Positions 8,299-16,467 of a stretch of 64,000 nt of DNA are shown piece by piece; position 1 is the stretch's first letter; each line of letters starts with the position of its first letter. The stretch lies in the NCBI RefSeq assembly GCF_031456495.1, contig NZ_JAVDUW010000002.1, positions 744,001 to 808,000 of the forward strand, given 5' to 3'. Below the pieces are notes generated by a model. It saw only the letters and a program-made list of their open reading frames with translations. It searched no databases and was not told where the DNA came from. The translations under genes and the position numbers were made by a program. Origin of the DNA: Pedococcus sp031456495. GTDB taxonomy: Bacteria > Actinomycetota > Actinomycetes > Actinomycetales > Dermatophilaceae.

Positions 8299-8871
8299 AT
8301 GAACCACCTCGACCCGCGCAAGCCCTTGGTCTTCGACACCAAGAGCCTGGGTCGGCGACCCGGTTCGATGGAGCTCGTCCAGCGTACGGCCGAGGCACCT
8401 GCCGACCTCGGCACGGACGTCATCGGGGTGCCCCAGGGCGACCCGGTCGAGCTGGACCTGCGGCTCGAGTCCGTCGTGGAGGGTGTGCTGGTCACCGGCT
8501 CGGCGACCGCCACCGCGACCGGCGCCTGCGTGCGGTGCCTGGACCCCGTCGCCGTCCCGGTGGACGTGCGGTTCCAGGAGCTGTTCGCCTACGCCGACCG
8601 TGCGGCCCACCACCGTGAGGTGGGGGCCGGCGACGACGAGACCGAGGAGTACACGCTCGAGGGAGACCTGTTCGACCTCGAGCCGGTGCTCCGGGACGCA
8701 GTGGTGCCCTCGCTGCCGTTCCAGCCGGTGTGCCGGGAGGACTGTCCGGGTCTGTGCTCCGAGTGCGGAGCACGCCTGGCGGACGACCCGGACCACCACC
8801 ACGAAGTGATCGACCCGAGGTGGTCCGCGCTCCAGGCGCTGTCCGCCGACACCGAAGAGAAGAGGAACTGA
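8299..8871 (+). CDS. yceD: YceD/DUF177 family protein
   Basis: A 190-residue DUF177/YceD protein, the usual partner of L32; in E. coli and plants the family is linked to 23S rRNA or precursor accumulation. Cysteine pairs CVRC (about 77-80) and CREDCPGLCSECG (about 152-164) give a likely zinc site. I take ATG 8299 as start; a GTG at 8239 would add 20 residues of unlike composition. TAACCT (8232-8237), overlapping the previous stop, may be its -10. The stop lies 1 nt before rpmF, so they form one unit. Confidence 0.9.
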   Translation: MNHLDPRKPLVFDTKSLGRRPGSMELVQRTAEAPADLGTDVIGVPQGDPVELDLRLESVVEGVLVTGSATATATGACVRCLDPVAVPVDVRFQELFAYADRAAHHREVGAGDDETEEYTLEGDLFDLEPVLRDAVVPSLPFQPVCREDCPGLCSECGARLADDPDHHHEVIDPRWSALQALSADTEEKRN

Positions 8872-8872
8872 C

Positions 8873-9067
8873 GTGGCTGTCCCGAAGCGGAAGATGTCGC
8901 GCTCCAACACCCGTTCGCGTCGTGCGAACTGGAAGGCGACGGCGACCACGCTCACCACGTGCCCCCAGTGCAAGTCGCCGGCCCAGCCGCACCAGGCGTG
9001 CCCGTCCTGCGGCTACTACAAGGGTCGTCACTACACGACTGCCGAGCGCACCGAGCACCAGGGCTGA
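8873..9067 (+). CDS. rpmF: 50S ribosomal protein L32 (zinc-binding form)
   Basis: A 64-residue L32, basic at the N-terminus (AVPKRKMSRSNTRSRRANWK), with an intact zinc ribbon CPQCKSP...CPSCGYYKGR (four cysteines). It is therefore the C+ form that needs zinc; a zinc-independent paralogue, if any, is elsewhere. The GTG start follows AGAGGA in the end of yceD. The tight yceD-rpmF-rnc order matches the conserved actinobacterial arrangement. Confidence 0.97.
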   Translation: MAVPKRKMSRSNTRSRRANWKATATTLTTCPQCKSPAQPHQACPSCGYYKGRHYTTAERTEHQG

Positions 9068-9083
9068 GCGTCCTGTCGCACGC

Positions 9084-9947
9084 GTGAGCTCCACCAGGTC
9101 CGCGGCCGGACGGTCCGCGGACGACGCGATGCAGCGGCCCGTCGACGACTTCGCCACCCACCTCGCCGAGGTGTGTGGCGGTCCCGTCGACGAGTCGCTG
9201 CTTCTGCGTGCCCTCACCCACCGCTCGTACGCGTACGAGAACGGCGGCCTGCCCAACAACGAGCGCCTCGAGTTCCTCGGTGACTCGGTGCTGGGCCTCG
9301 TCGTCACGGACACGCTCTACGCCACGCACCCCGACCTGCCGGAGGGGCAGCTGGCCAAGCTGCGCGCGGCTGTCGTGAACATGCGGGCGCTCGCCGACGT
9401 CGCGCGCACGCTCGGCCTCGGCGACCACGTCCTGCTGGGCCGTGGCGAGGAGGCGACCGGTGGTCGCGACAAGGCCTCGATCCTCGCCGACACGATGGAG
9501 GCCGTCATCGGCACCGTCTACCTGTCGTCGGGGATGGACGCCGCGGCCACTCTCGTGCACCACCTGCTCGACCCGCTCATGGCGCAGTCCGCCACGCTCG
9601 GTGCCGGCCTGGACTGGAAGACCTCGCTGCAGGAGCTTGCGGCCGCCTCGACGCTCGGGGTCCCCGAGTACCGCGTCGAGGAGGAGGGCCCGGACCACGA
9701 GAAGACCTTCCACGCCCGCGCCGTCGTCGGTGACGAGGTGCTGGGCGAGGGCACCGGCCGGTCCAAGAAGGAGGCCGAGCAGAAGGCTGCCGAGCTGGCC
9801 TGGCGCGCGCTGTCCGCCCGGGCCGGCCACCTGGCCACGGGCGACGCCGGCGACACCGGCGACACCGGTGGAGCCACCCACGGGCGCGACACCGGCGGGG
9901 GCGACACCACGACCGACGACGACGCCGCGGTGGGCTCGCCCACGTAG
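9084..9947 (+). CDS. rnc: Ribonuclease III
   Basis: RNase III cleaves double-stranded RNA in rRNA precursors and structured mRNAs. The RNase III domain carries the signature NERLEFLGDSVL, and the second metal-binding segment is DKASILADTMEAVIGTVYL. A dsRNA-binding domain follows (DWKTSLQELAAAS to GRSKKEAEQKAAELAWRAL). After it comes a 35-residue low-complexity tail rich in Gly, Asp and Thr (GDAGDTGDTGG), which is not catalytic. The start is uncertain: GTG 9084 (used) or ATG 9129, which would begin just before MQRPVDDFATHL. Neither has a clear Shine-Dalgarno. Confidence 0.94.
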   Translation: MSSTRSAAGRSADDAMQRPVDDFATHLAEVCGGPVDESLLLRALTHRSYAYENGGLPNNERLEFLGDSVLGLVVTDTLYATHPDLPEGQLAKLRAAVVNMRALADVARTLGLGDHVLLGRGEEATGGRDKASILADTMEAVIGTVYLSSGMDAAATLVHHLLDPLMAQSATLGAGLDWKTSLQELAAASTLGVPEYRVEEEGPDHEKTFHARAVVGDEVLGEGTGRSKKEAEQKAAELAWRALSARAGHLATGDAGDTGDTGGATHGRDTGGGDTTTDDDAAVGSPT

Positions 9948-9971
9948 GCGAGCACCCGGCATACTCCCGCC

Positions 9972-10931
9972 GTGCCCGAGCTGCCCGAGGTCGAGGTGGT
10001 CCGTCGTGGCCTGGCCGACCACGTCGCCGGGCGCACGATCGGGACCGCCGCGTTCCACGGCACCCGCGTCGCACGCCGGCACCTCGCCGGCCCGGTCGAC
10101 CTCGGGGAGCGGATCGCGGGCAACACCGTGGAGTCCGCACGCCGCCGCGGCAAGTACCTCTGGCTCGTCCTGCGGACGCCGGAGGGGGAGCGGCAGGCGC
10201 TGCTGGCCCACCTCGGGATGAGCGGTCAGCTGCTCGTCGAGGACGAGGGCGCCCCCGACGAGAAGCACCTGCACGCGCGGTTCCGGTTCACCGACGGCGG
10301 TCCCGAGCTGCGGTTCGTCGACCAGCGGACCTTCGGCGGCATGGCGCTGGCCGAGCTGACCGACGACCTGGTCCCCGAGACGATCGCGCACATCGCCCCG
10401 GACCCGTTCGAGCCCGCCTACGACCAGGCAGCCGTCGTGCGCCGGATGAAGGCCAAGGACGTCGCGGTCAAGCGCGCCCTGCTCGACCAGACGCTCGTCG
10501 CAGGCATCGGCAACATCTACGCCGACGAGGCACTGTGGCGCGCCAAGGTGCACGGCGAGCGGCTCTGCTCCGCGCTCAGCAAGCCGGTCCTGTCGGGCAT
10601 CCTCGACCACGCCCGCGAGGTGATGGCGGCGGCGCTGGTGCAGGGCGGCACGAGCTTCGACGCGCTCTACGTCAACGTCAACGGCGCCTCCGGCTACTTC
10701 GACCGGTCGCTGCACGCGTACGGCCAGGAGGGGCGTCCGTGCGACCGCTGCGGCACCCCGATCCGGCGCGAGGCCTTCATGAACCGGTCCTCCTTCTCCT
10801 GCCCGCGCTGCCAGCCCCGACCGCGCGGGACCGCCGCCGCGAGGTCGGGTCGAGGCGCTCCCACCACGGCCACGCGGACCGCGCGGGGGGCTTCGGCGAC
10901 CCCGGGCCGGGGCCGCGGCGCTTCCACCTGA
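9972..10931 (+). CDS. mutM: Formamidopyrimidine-DNA glycosylase (Fpg/MutM)
   Basis: A DNA glycosylase/AP lyase that removes 8-oxoguanine and formamidopyrimidines. The N-terminus PELPEVEVVRRGL provides the catalytic Pro2 and Glu3, the beta-hairpin lysine is in RRRGKYLWL (about residue 60), and the zinc finger is CDRCGTPIRR...CPRCQ (about 256-277). At 319 residues it is longer than the usual 270-290 because of a Ser/Thr/Arg/Gly-rich tail after the finger, possibly disordered. The GTG start is set by the need for a proline right after it. rnc-mutM order is conserved in Actinobacteria. Confidence 0.95.
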   Translation: MPELPEVEVVRRGLADHVAGRTIGTAAFHGTRVARRHLAGPVDLGERIAGNTVESARRRGKYLWLVLRTPEGERQALLAHLGMSGQLLVEDEGAPDEKHLHARFRFTDGGPELRFVDQRTFGGMALAELTDDLVPETIAHIAPDPFEPAYDQAAVVRRMKAKDVAVKRALLDQTLVAGIGNIYADEALWRAKVHGERLCSALSKPVLSGILDHAREVMAAALVQGGTSFDALYVNVNGASGYFDRSLHAYGQEGRPCDRCGTPIRREAFMNRSSFSCPRCQPRPRGTAAARSGRGAPTTATRTARGASATPGRGRGAST

Positions 10932-10963
10932 CAGCCGGTTCCGGCGGAGGTACAACTGGAGGC

Positions 10964-11260
10964 ATGGACGACAACGAGCCGGCGCGGGCGGTCATCTGGG
11001 TGCACGGGCGGGTCCAGGGCGTCGGCTTCCGGTGGTGGACCCGGGCCCGTGCCCTCGAGCTGGGACTCGCGGGGCACGCCCGCAACGCGGGCGACGGACG
11101 GGTGGAGATCGTCGCGCAGGGCCCTCCGGCCAAGATCCGCGAGCTGGTGACCCTGCTGGAGGAGAAGCCCTCGCAGGCGCTGCGGCCCGGCGACGTCCAC
11201 ACCTGCGTGTGCACCTGGGGTGCCGCGCGCGACGGCATCGAGGGCTTCGTCGAGAAGTGA
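10964..11260 (+). CDS. acyP: Acylphosphatase
   Basis: A 98-residue acylphosphatase, a small alpha/beta enzyme that hydrolyses acyl phosphates. The active-site block VHGRVQGVGFRWWTRARA contains the phosphate-binding Arg (about residue 24), and GHARNAGDGRVEIVAQG contains the catalytic Asn (about 42). Length is near the family norm of 90-100. GGAGG occurs at 10946-10950 and 10958-10962, the first at workable distance. It lies 32 bp after mutM and may share its transcript; acyP between mutM and smc is common in Actinobacteria. Confidence 0.93.
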   Translation: MDDNEPARAVIWVHGRVQGVGFRWWTRARALELGLAGHARNAGDGRVEIVAQGPPAKIRELVTLLEEKPSQALRPGDVHTCVCTWGAARDGIEGFVEK

Positions 11261-11473
11261 AGCCGGGAAGTGACGCCGTGGGGAAGTGACCCCCGCGAAC
11301 CCGCGCGTGGTGGAGGAGTGACGCACGGGCAAAAAGGGCACACCGGGCGCCATTGACCCGCACCGGCCCCGCCTGCCACCCTGAGAGATGGCCCCGGTCG
11401 CCCCGTCGGGGTGGGCCGGCCGGGCCGGGCCGCAGCTCGCGAACCCCCGCCGCCTGCGGAGAAGGAGTCGACC

Positions 11474-11683
11474 ATGGCCAAGGCCCTCGTGGGCTACCGC
11501 GTGGCAAACGAGCCACGGCTGGTGCTCGAGACCATCGAGCTGCGTCGCAGGGTCCGCGACCTCGAGCACCTCGTCGAGGCGTTGCAGCGCGACAACGACC
11601 GCCTGCGCGAGAACGACCGGGTCCGCGAGGACGTGAGACAGCCGGACGTCGTGGGCGCGGCCGTGCCTACGATTGCCGGGTGA
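11474..11683 (+). CDS. Small coiled-coil protein of unknown function
   Basis: A 69-residue protein I cannot assign. Residues 1-20 (MAKALVGYRVANEPRLVLET) are followed by a highly charged helix IELRRRVRDLEHLVEALQRD, which has leucine/heptad spacing and is predicted by eye to form a coiled coil of about 35 residues. The ATG has a good Shine-Dalgarno (AAGGAG, 7 nt upstream). Its last codons overlap the start of chorismate mutase (GTGA), and that gene's putative -10 (TACGAT 11668-11673) lies inside it. The upstream gap 11261-11473 shows no gene, only short AAGTGAC-type repeats. Conservation in relatives would be needed to call it confidently. Confidence 0.65.
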   Translation: MAKALVGYRVANEPRLVLETIELRRRVRDLEHLVEALQRDNDRLRENDRVREDVRQPDVVGAAVPTIAG

Positions 11684-11991
11684 CCTCACCCGTCCCGACC
11701 GTCCCGGAGACACCTGCGGAGCTGGCGCGGCTGCGCGCCAGCATCGACAACATCGACGCGGCCCTCGTGCACCTGCTCGCCGAGCGCTTCAAGTGCACCC
11801 AGCAGGTGGGTGAGTACAAGGCGCGCACCGGTATGCCGCCCGCCGACCCCTCGCGCGAGGAGCGCCAGATCGCGCGGCTGCGCGCCCTTGCCGACGAGGC
11901 CGGGCTCGACCCGACCTTCGCCGAGAAGTTCCTCAACTTCGTCATCGCCGAGGTCATCCACCACCACGAGGCCATCGCCGCCTCCGACTGA
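11680..11991 (+). CDS. Chorismate mutase (AroQ class)
   Basis: A 103-residue all-helical chorismate mutase converting chorismate to prephenate for phenylalanine and tyrosine synthesis. Family features are ELARLRASIDNIDAALVHLL (catalytic Arg in helix 1), FKCTQQVGEYKA with the active-site Lys, and the second Arg in DPSREERQIARLR. No signal peptide, so it is cytosolic. The GTG overlaps the stop of the upstream small gene, and TACGAT lies 6 nt upstream, so it may have both coupled and leaderless expression. Confidence 0.88.
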   Translation: MTSPVPTVPETPAELARLRASIDNIDAALVHLLAERFKCTQQVGEYKARTGMPPADPSREERQIARLRALADEAGLDPTFAEKFLNFVIAEVIHHHEAIAASD

Positions 11992-12010
11992 CCCAGCCCC
12001 CAGCCGGTGC

Positions 12011-12150
12011 CGAAGTCTGGGACCTCGGGCGTTCCCAGGCTCTGGAGACCCGAGGTCTGGGACTTCGGGCGTTCCCAGGCTCTGGAGACCCGAAGTCTGG
12101 GACTTCGGGTGTTCGCCGGGTCTGGAGGCCCGAGGTCTGGGACCTCGGTC
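12011..12150. repeat. 40-bp tandem repeat, three and a half copies
   Basis: Units start at 12011, 12051, 12091 and 12131 (half unit). Each opens with a 7-bp stem around TGG: the arms are CGARGTC and GACYTCG. Copies 3 and 4 are perfectly self-complementary with different bases (CGAAGTC/GACTTCG versus CGAGGTC/GACCTCG); copies 1 and 2 are mixed and would pair with a G-U on the minus strand. Each of copies 1 and 2 also has CTGGGA...TCCCAG. Because 40 is not a multiple of 3 and both strands lack a coherent gene, I read it as non-coding. It fills most of the 316-bp gap before smc. Confidence 0.85.
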
Positions 12151-12243
12151 TGAGTCCTGCATCGACAAGGCGTCACTTGCGTCACAGCAGGCACAGGCAA
12201 CGCAGGGCGGCGGAAGGTCCACGGTGCCCGCCGCGCCCGCGGG

Positions 12244-12249
12244 TAGGGT
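12244..12249 (+). promoter_or_regulatory. Possible -10 box for smc
   Basis: TAGGGT, a common -10 in this window, lies about 60 bp before the smc GTG at 12308. This implies a leader of about 50 nt rather than a leaderless mRNA. No convincing -35 is visible. Confidence 0.35.
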
Positions 12250-12307
12250 GGCCCCCGATCCGACCCCGTCCGACCACCCGCAGCCTCACCCGGGAGCCAC
12301 GCCGCTC

Positions 12308-15300
12308 GTGTACGTCAAGAGCCTCACCCTCAAGGGCTTCAAGTCCTTCGCCTCGGCGACCTCGATGCGGCTCGAGCCGGGCATCACCTGCATCGTCGGC
12401 CCGAACGGCTCCGGCAAATCCAACGTCGTGGACGCCCTCGCCTGGGTGATGGGGGAGCAGGGTGCCAAGAGCCTGCGCGGTGGCAAGATGGAGGACGTCA
12501 TCTTCGCCGGGACCGCCGGCCGCGCGCCGCTCGGCCGCGCCGAGGTGGCCCTGACCATCGACAACACCGACGGCGCGCTGCCGATCGACTACACCGAGGT
12601 CACCATCAGCCGGACGATGTTCCGCAACGGTGGCTCGGAGTACGCCATCAACGGCACGTCCTGCCGGCTGCTCGACGTCCAGGAGCTGCTGTCCGACAGC
12701 GGCATCGGCCGCGAGATGCACGTCATCGTCGGCCAGGGCCAGCTCGACACCGTCCTGCGCGCGACGCCCGAGGAGCGGCGCGGCTTCATCGAGGAGGCCG
12801 CCGGGGTCCTCAAGCACCGCAAGCGCAAGGAGAAGGCGCTGCGCAAGCTCGAGGCGATGGAGGCGAACCTCACCCGCGTCAGCGACCTCACCGGTGAGAT
12901 CCGCCGCCAGCTCGGGCCGCTGGGCCGCCAGGCCGAGGCCGCCCGCCGGGCCGCGGTCATCCAGGCCGACGCCCGCGACGCCCGCCTGCGGCTGCTCGCC
13001 GACGACCTCGTCCAGCTGACCTCGACGCTCGAGCAGGAGGTCGCCGACGAGACGGCGCTCATCGCCAGGCGCACCGAGGTCGAGGAGGGGCTGGCCGAGC
13101 AGCGCAGCCGCCTCGCCACCCTCGAGCAGCAGGCCGCCGACGCCGCCCCCGAGCTGTCCCGCGCGCAGGAGCGCTGGTTCGCCCTGCAGCAGCTGCGCGA
13201 CAAGCTCACCTCGACCGAGTCCCTCGCCGCCGAGCGCGTCCGCCTGCTCAGCCAGGACACCGCCGACGAGCAGACGACCGGCCGCGACCCCGAGGAGCTG
13301 CGCGCCCAGGCAGCCGAGGCCCGGCGCCAGGAGGAGTCGCTGCTCGCCGAGGTCCGCGAGGCCAAGGAGGCACTCCAGGCCGCCGTCGCCGCCCGCGAGG
13401 AGCTCGAGCGCGCGTATGCCGCGGAGCAGCAGCGCCTGCAGCGCCTCGCCCGGGCGGCCGCGGACCGCCGCGAGGGGCTGGCCAAGCTCGCCGGCCAGGT
13501 CGGCGCGCGCAAGAGCCGCATCGAGGCGGGGGAAGCCGAGATCGGCCGGCTCCGTGGCGTCGTCGAGCAGTCGCAGGAGCGCGCCCGGGCCGCCGAGAAG
13601 GAGTTCTCCACCCTCGAGGCCTCGATCGCCGTCGAGGAGGAGGGCGAGGAGGGCCTGGACTCCACGTACGAGACCGCCGCGGCGGCCCTCGAGCAGGTCG
13701 AGGCCGAGGTCGAGCGGCTGCGCGAGGCGGAGCGCACCGCGGAGCGCGACCGCACGACCGCCAGTGCGCGGCTCGAGGCCCTCGAGCTCAGCCTCTCCCG
13801 CAAGGACGGCGCGGCCACGCTGCTCGCCGCCGCCGACTCCCGGCACGGCATCGTCGGCTCCGTCGCGTCACTGCTGCAGGTGCGCGGTGGGCACGAGGCC
13901 GCCGTCGCCGCGGCACTCGGCTGGGCCGGCGACGCGCTCGCCGTCGAGTCGGTCGACAACGCCGCCGCCGCGCTGCAGACCCTGCGGCAGGACGACGCCG
14001 GACGCGCGGCGTTCCTCGTCGGGCAGACCGCCGCCGCCTCCGACCCGTCGGGCTGGCCCGCCCTCGAGGACGGCGCCGTGTGGGCCCGCGAGGTCGTCGA
14101 CGCCCCCGCCACCGTGCGTCCCGCGGTCGAGCAGCTGCTCGACCGGGTCGCCCTGGTGGCCGACGCCACCCAGGCGACCGCCCTCGTCTCCCGCGGCCAG
14201 GGCGTCACCGCCGTCACGGCCGAGGGTGACGTCTTCGCGCCCGGCTTCGTCCGCGGCGGTTCCTCGAGCGCCCCGAGCCTGATCGAGATCCAGTCGGCCG
14301 TCGACGAGACCCGGGACCGCGTGGCTGAGGCGACGCGTCGCGGCGAGCAGGCGCGGTTCGCGCTCACCGCCGCGCAGGAGCGCCACCGCGCCGCGACCGA
14401 GGAGGTCGAGACCGCGCTGGAGGCACTGCACGAGTCCGACGCCAAGATGGCCGCGGTCGCCGAGCGGCTCGGCCACCTTGGCGCGACCGTCCGTTCCGCC
14501 CGCGCCGAGTCCGAGCGCACCGAACGCGCCATCGCCGACGTGGAGGCGACCCTCGAGGCCGACCGCGCCGAGCTCGCCGCCCTCACCGAGCGCCTCGAGG
14601 AGGCCGGCGCCGAGCCCACCGAGGCGGACGACCCGAGCACCGACGAGCGCGACCGCCTCGAGCTCGAGGCGAGCCGCGCGCGCACCGGCGAGACCGAGCT
14701 GCGACTGACGCTGCGCACCAAGGAGGAGCGGGCCCGCGCCCTCAAGGGCCGCGCCGACTCCCTCGAGGGCGCTGCCCGCAACGAGCTCGCCGCCCGCCAG
14801 CGGCTGGCGGCCCGCCAGGAGCGGCGCAAGCGCGAGGCAACGGTGGCCGAGGCGGTCCGGGGTGGCGCGGCATACGCCGTCACCCTCGTGACGACGGCCC
14901 TGGAGACCGCGGCCGAGCGGCGGACCCGCGCCGAGCAGGAGCGCACCGAGCGCGACGCGACGCTCACCGAGGTGCGGCGCGCCGTCGCCGCGCTGCAGGA
15001 CGATCTGCGCGACCTCACCGACACCGTCCACCGCGACGAGGTGGCCCGCACCCAGCAGCGGCTGCGGATCGAGGCCATGCAAGCCAAGGCCGTCGAGGAG
15101 CTCGGGATCGACCCCGAGGTGCTCATGGAGGACTTCGGCCCGCACCAGATGGTGCCGCACGTGCCCGGGCCGGACGACGACCCCGACGACCTGCCGGAGC
15201 CCGCGCCCTTCGTGCGGGACGTGCAGGAGAAGCGGCTGCGCAAGGCGGAGCGCGCGCTGAACGCCCTCGGGCGGGTCAACCCGCTGGCGCTGGAGGAGTT

Positions 15301-15880
15301 CGCGGCGCTGGAGGAGCGGCACAAGTTCCTCACCGAGCAGCTCGAGGACCTCAAGAAGTCCAAGCGGGACCTGCTCGACATCGTCCGCGAGGTCGACGAG
15401 CGGGTGGAGCGCGTCTTCACCGAGGCGTTCCACGACACCGCCGCCCAGTTCGAGCAGGTGTTCGGGCGGCTCTTCCCCGGCGGCGAGGGCCGGCTCACGC
15501 TGACCGACCCGTCCAACATGCTCACGACCGGCATCGAGGTCGAGGCACGGCCGCCGGGCAAGAAGATCAAGCGGCTGTCGCTGCTCTCCGGTGGCGAGCG
15601 CTCGCTCGTCGCGGTGGCCCTGCTCGTCTCGATCTTCAAGGCCCGGCCCAGCCCCTTCTACATCATGGACGAGGTCGAGGCCGCGCTCGACGACGCCAAT
15701 CTCGGCCGGCTCATCACCCTGTTCGAGGAGCTGCGCGACTCCAGCCAGCTCATCGTCATCACCCACCAGAAGCGCACCATGGAGGTCGCCGACGCGCTCT
15801 ACGGCGTGTCGATGCGTGGGGACGGCGTGACCACCGTGGTGTCGCAGCGCATCCGGGACGTGGCTGCCCAGAGCGCCTGA
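12308..15880 (+). CDS. smc: Chromosome segregation protein SMC
   Basis: The 1190-residue condensin ATPase that organises and segregates the chromosome with ScpA/ScpB (not in this window). Walker A is GPNGSGKSN (31-39), followed by two long coiled coils on either side of a hinge (about 510-660, including SVASLLQVRGGHEAAVAAAL). The signature LLSGGERSL (about 1092-1100) and Walker B FYIMDEVEAALDD (about 1117) close the head. Length is normal. The GTG gives the standard N-terminus YVKSLTLKGFKSFA. The coiled coils are rich in Glu, Arg and Ala. It sits downstream of the tandem repeat, with acyP and rnc upstream as usual in Actinobacteria. Confidence 0.97.
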   Translation: MYVKSLTLKGFKSFASATSMRLEPGITCIVGPNGSGKSNVVDALAWVMGEQGAKSLRGGKMEDVIFAGTAGRAPLGRAEVALTIDNTDGALPIDYTEVTISRTMFRNGGSEYAINGTSCRLLDVQELLSDSGIGREMHVIVGQGQLDTVLRATPEERRGFIEEAAGVLKHRKRKEKALRKLEAMEANLTRVSDLTGEIRRQLGPLGRQAEAARRAAVIQADARDARLRLLADDLVQLTSTLEQEVADETALIARRTEVEEGLAEQRSRLATLEQQAADAAPELSRAQERWFALQQLRDKLTSTESLAAERVRLLSQDTADEQTTGRDPEELRAQAAEARRQEESLLAEVREAKEALQAAVAAREELERAYAAEQQRLQRLARAAADRREGLAKLAGQVGARKSRIEAGEAEIGRLRGVVEQSQERARAAEKEFSTLEASIAVEEEGEEGLDSTYETAAAALEQVEAEVERLREAERTAERDRTTASARLEALELSLSRKDGAATLLAAADSRHGIVGSVASLLQVRGGHEAAVAAALGWAGDALAVESVDNAAAALQTLRQDDAGRAAFLVGQTAAASDPSGWPALEDGAVWAREVVDAPATVRPAVEQLLDRVALVADATQATALVSRGQGVTAVTAEGDVFAPGFVRGGSSSAPSLIEIQSAVDETRDRVAEATRRGEQARFALTAAQERHRAATEEVETALEALHESDAKMAAVAERLGHLGATVRSARAESERTERAIADVEATLEADRAELAALTERLEEAGAEPTEADDPSTDERDRLELEASRARTGETELRLTLRTKEERARALKGRADSLEGAARNELAARQRLAARQERRKREATVAEAVRGGAAYAVTLVTTALETAAERRTRAEQERTERDATLTEVRRAVAALQDDLRDLTDTVHRDEVARTQQRLRIEAMQAKAVEELGIDPEVLMEDFGPHQMVPHVPGPDDDPDDLPEPAPFVRDVQEKRLRKAERALNALGRVNPLALEEFAALEERHKFLTEQLEDLKKSKRDLLDIVREVDERVERVFTEAFHDTAAQFEQVFGRLFPGGEGRLTLTDPSNMLTTGIEVEARPPGKKIKRLSLLSGGERSLVAVALLVSIFKARPSPFYIMDEVEAALDDANLGRLITLFEELRDSSQLIVITHQKRTMEVADALYGVSMRGDGVTTVVSQRIRDVAAQSA

Positions 15881-15948
15881 CGGGACGCGCCACGCCGTCC
15901 GGGACGGGTTGATTTGAGGTATGCCGTGCGGAGGGGCAGTCTTGAGGC

Positions 15949-16230
15949 ATGGTCGCCCTCATCATCGGCATGCTCGTCTGCGTCGCGCTCGCGGTTGCCG
16001 TGGTTGCCGTGGTGGCCATCCCGGCGCGGCGCGAGGGCCGCGACCTGCTCACGCCTCAGGGTGAGGAGCTGATCTCGGCGGCCAAGGACAAGGCCCGCGA
16101 GAAGACCGAGAGCGCCCTGGAGAAGACCGGCGACGCGCTCAGCACGGCCAAGGACAAGGTCACCGACTCGGTCGGGTCGATCGGCAGCGGCAGCACGCCC
16201 GAGGACACCGGACGCCACCGCGCCGGCTGA
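15949..16230 (+). CDS. Small single-span membrane protein
   Basis: A 93-residue protein of unknown function. Residues 2-26 (VALIIGMLVCVALAVAVVAV) form one transmembrane segment with a positive stop (ARREGR). The remaining 60 residues are charged and helical with KDKAREKTESALEKTGDALS-type repeats resembling short apolipoprotein/LEA-like amphipathic repeats. The gap upstream is 68 bp after smc. The ATG is the first plausible start. It may be co-transcribed with smc, but nothing ties it to SMC function. Confidence 0.6.
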   Translation: MVALIIGMLVCVALAVAVVAVVAIPARREGRDLLTPQGEELISAAKDKAREKTESALEKTGDALSTAKDKVTDSVGSIGSGSTPEDTGRHRAG

Positions 16231-16373
16231 CGCCCCGTCCCGGCCCGTGACGCCGGGCCCCCGGCCCGAGTGGCCGGATGGTGCCGCATGACGCGTCCCG
16301 CGCGCAGCCGGTGGCACCCAACTGCCACCCATCTGGACAAACGCCGCTGGTGAGGGGGCGAACTCGTCCAGGA

Positions 16374-16393
16374 CCCATGACATTTGTCATGGG
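16374..16393. promoter_or_regulatory. Perfect inverted repeat, candidate operator
   Basis: Arms CCCATGACA and TGTCATGGG flank TT, a 20-bp perfect dyad about 75 bp upstream of the propeller gene at 16468. Its size and symmetry fit a dimeric regulator site. The rest of the 237-bp gap (16231-16467) shows no gene and no clear terminator. Confidence 0.5.
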
Positions 16394-16467
16394 CCGTTCG
16401 GTTGATGAGCCCTGATGCTTGGGCAGGCCCGAACCGGGGCCACCCATCACCACCCGGAGGAGTTTGG

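Noticed and set aside
12011..12150. The tandem repeat as a CRISPR array.
   Set aside because: Units abut without unique spacers, and no cas genes are present.
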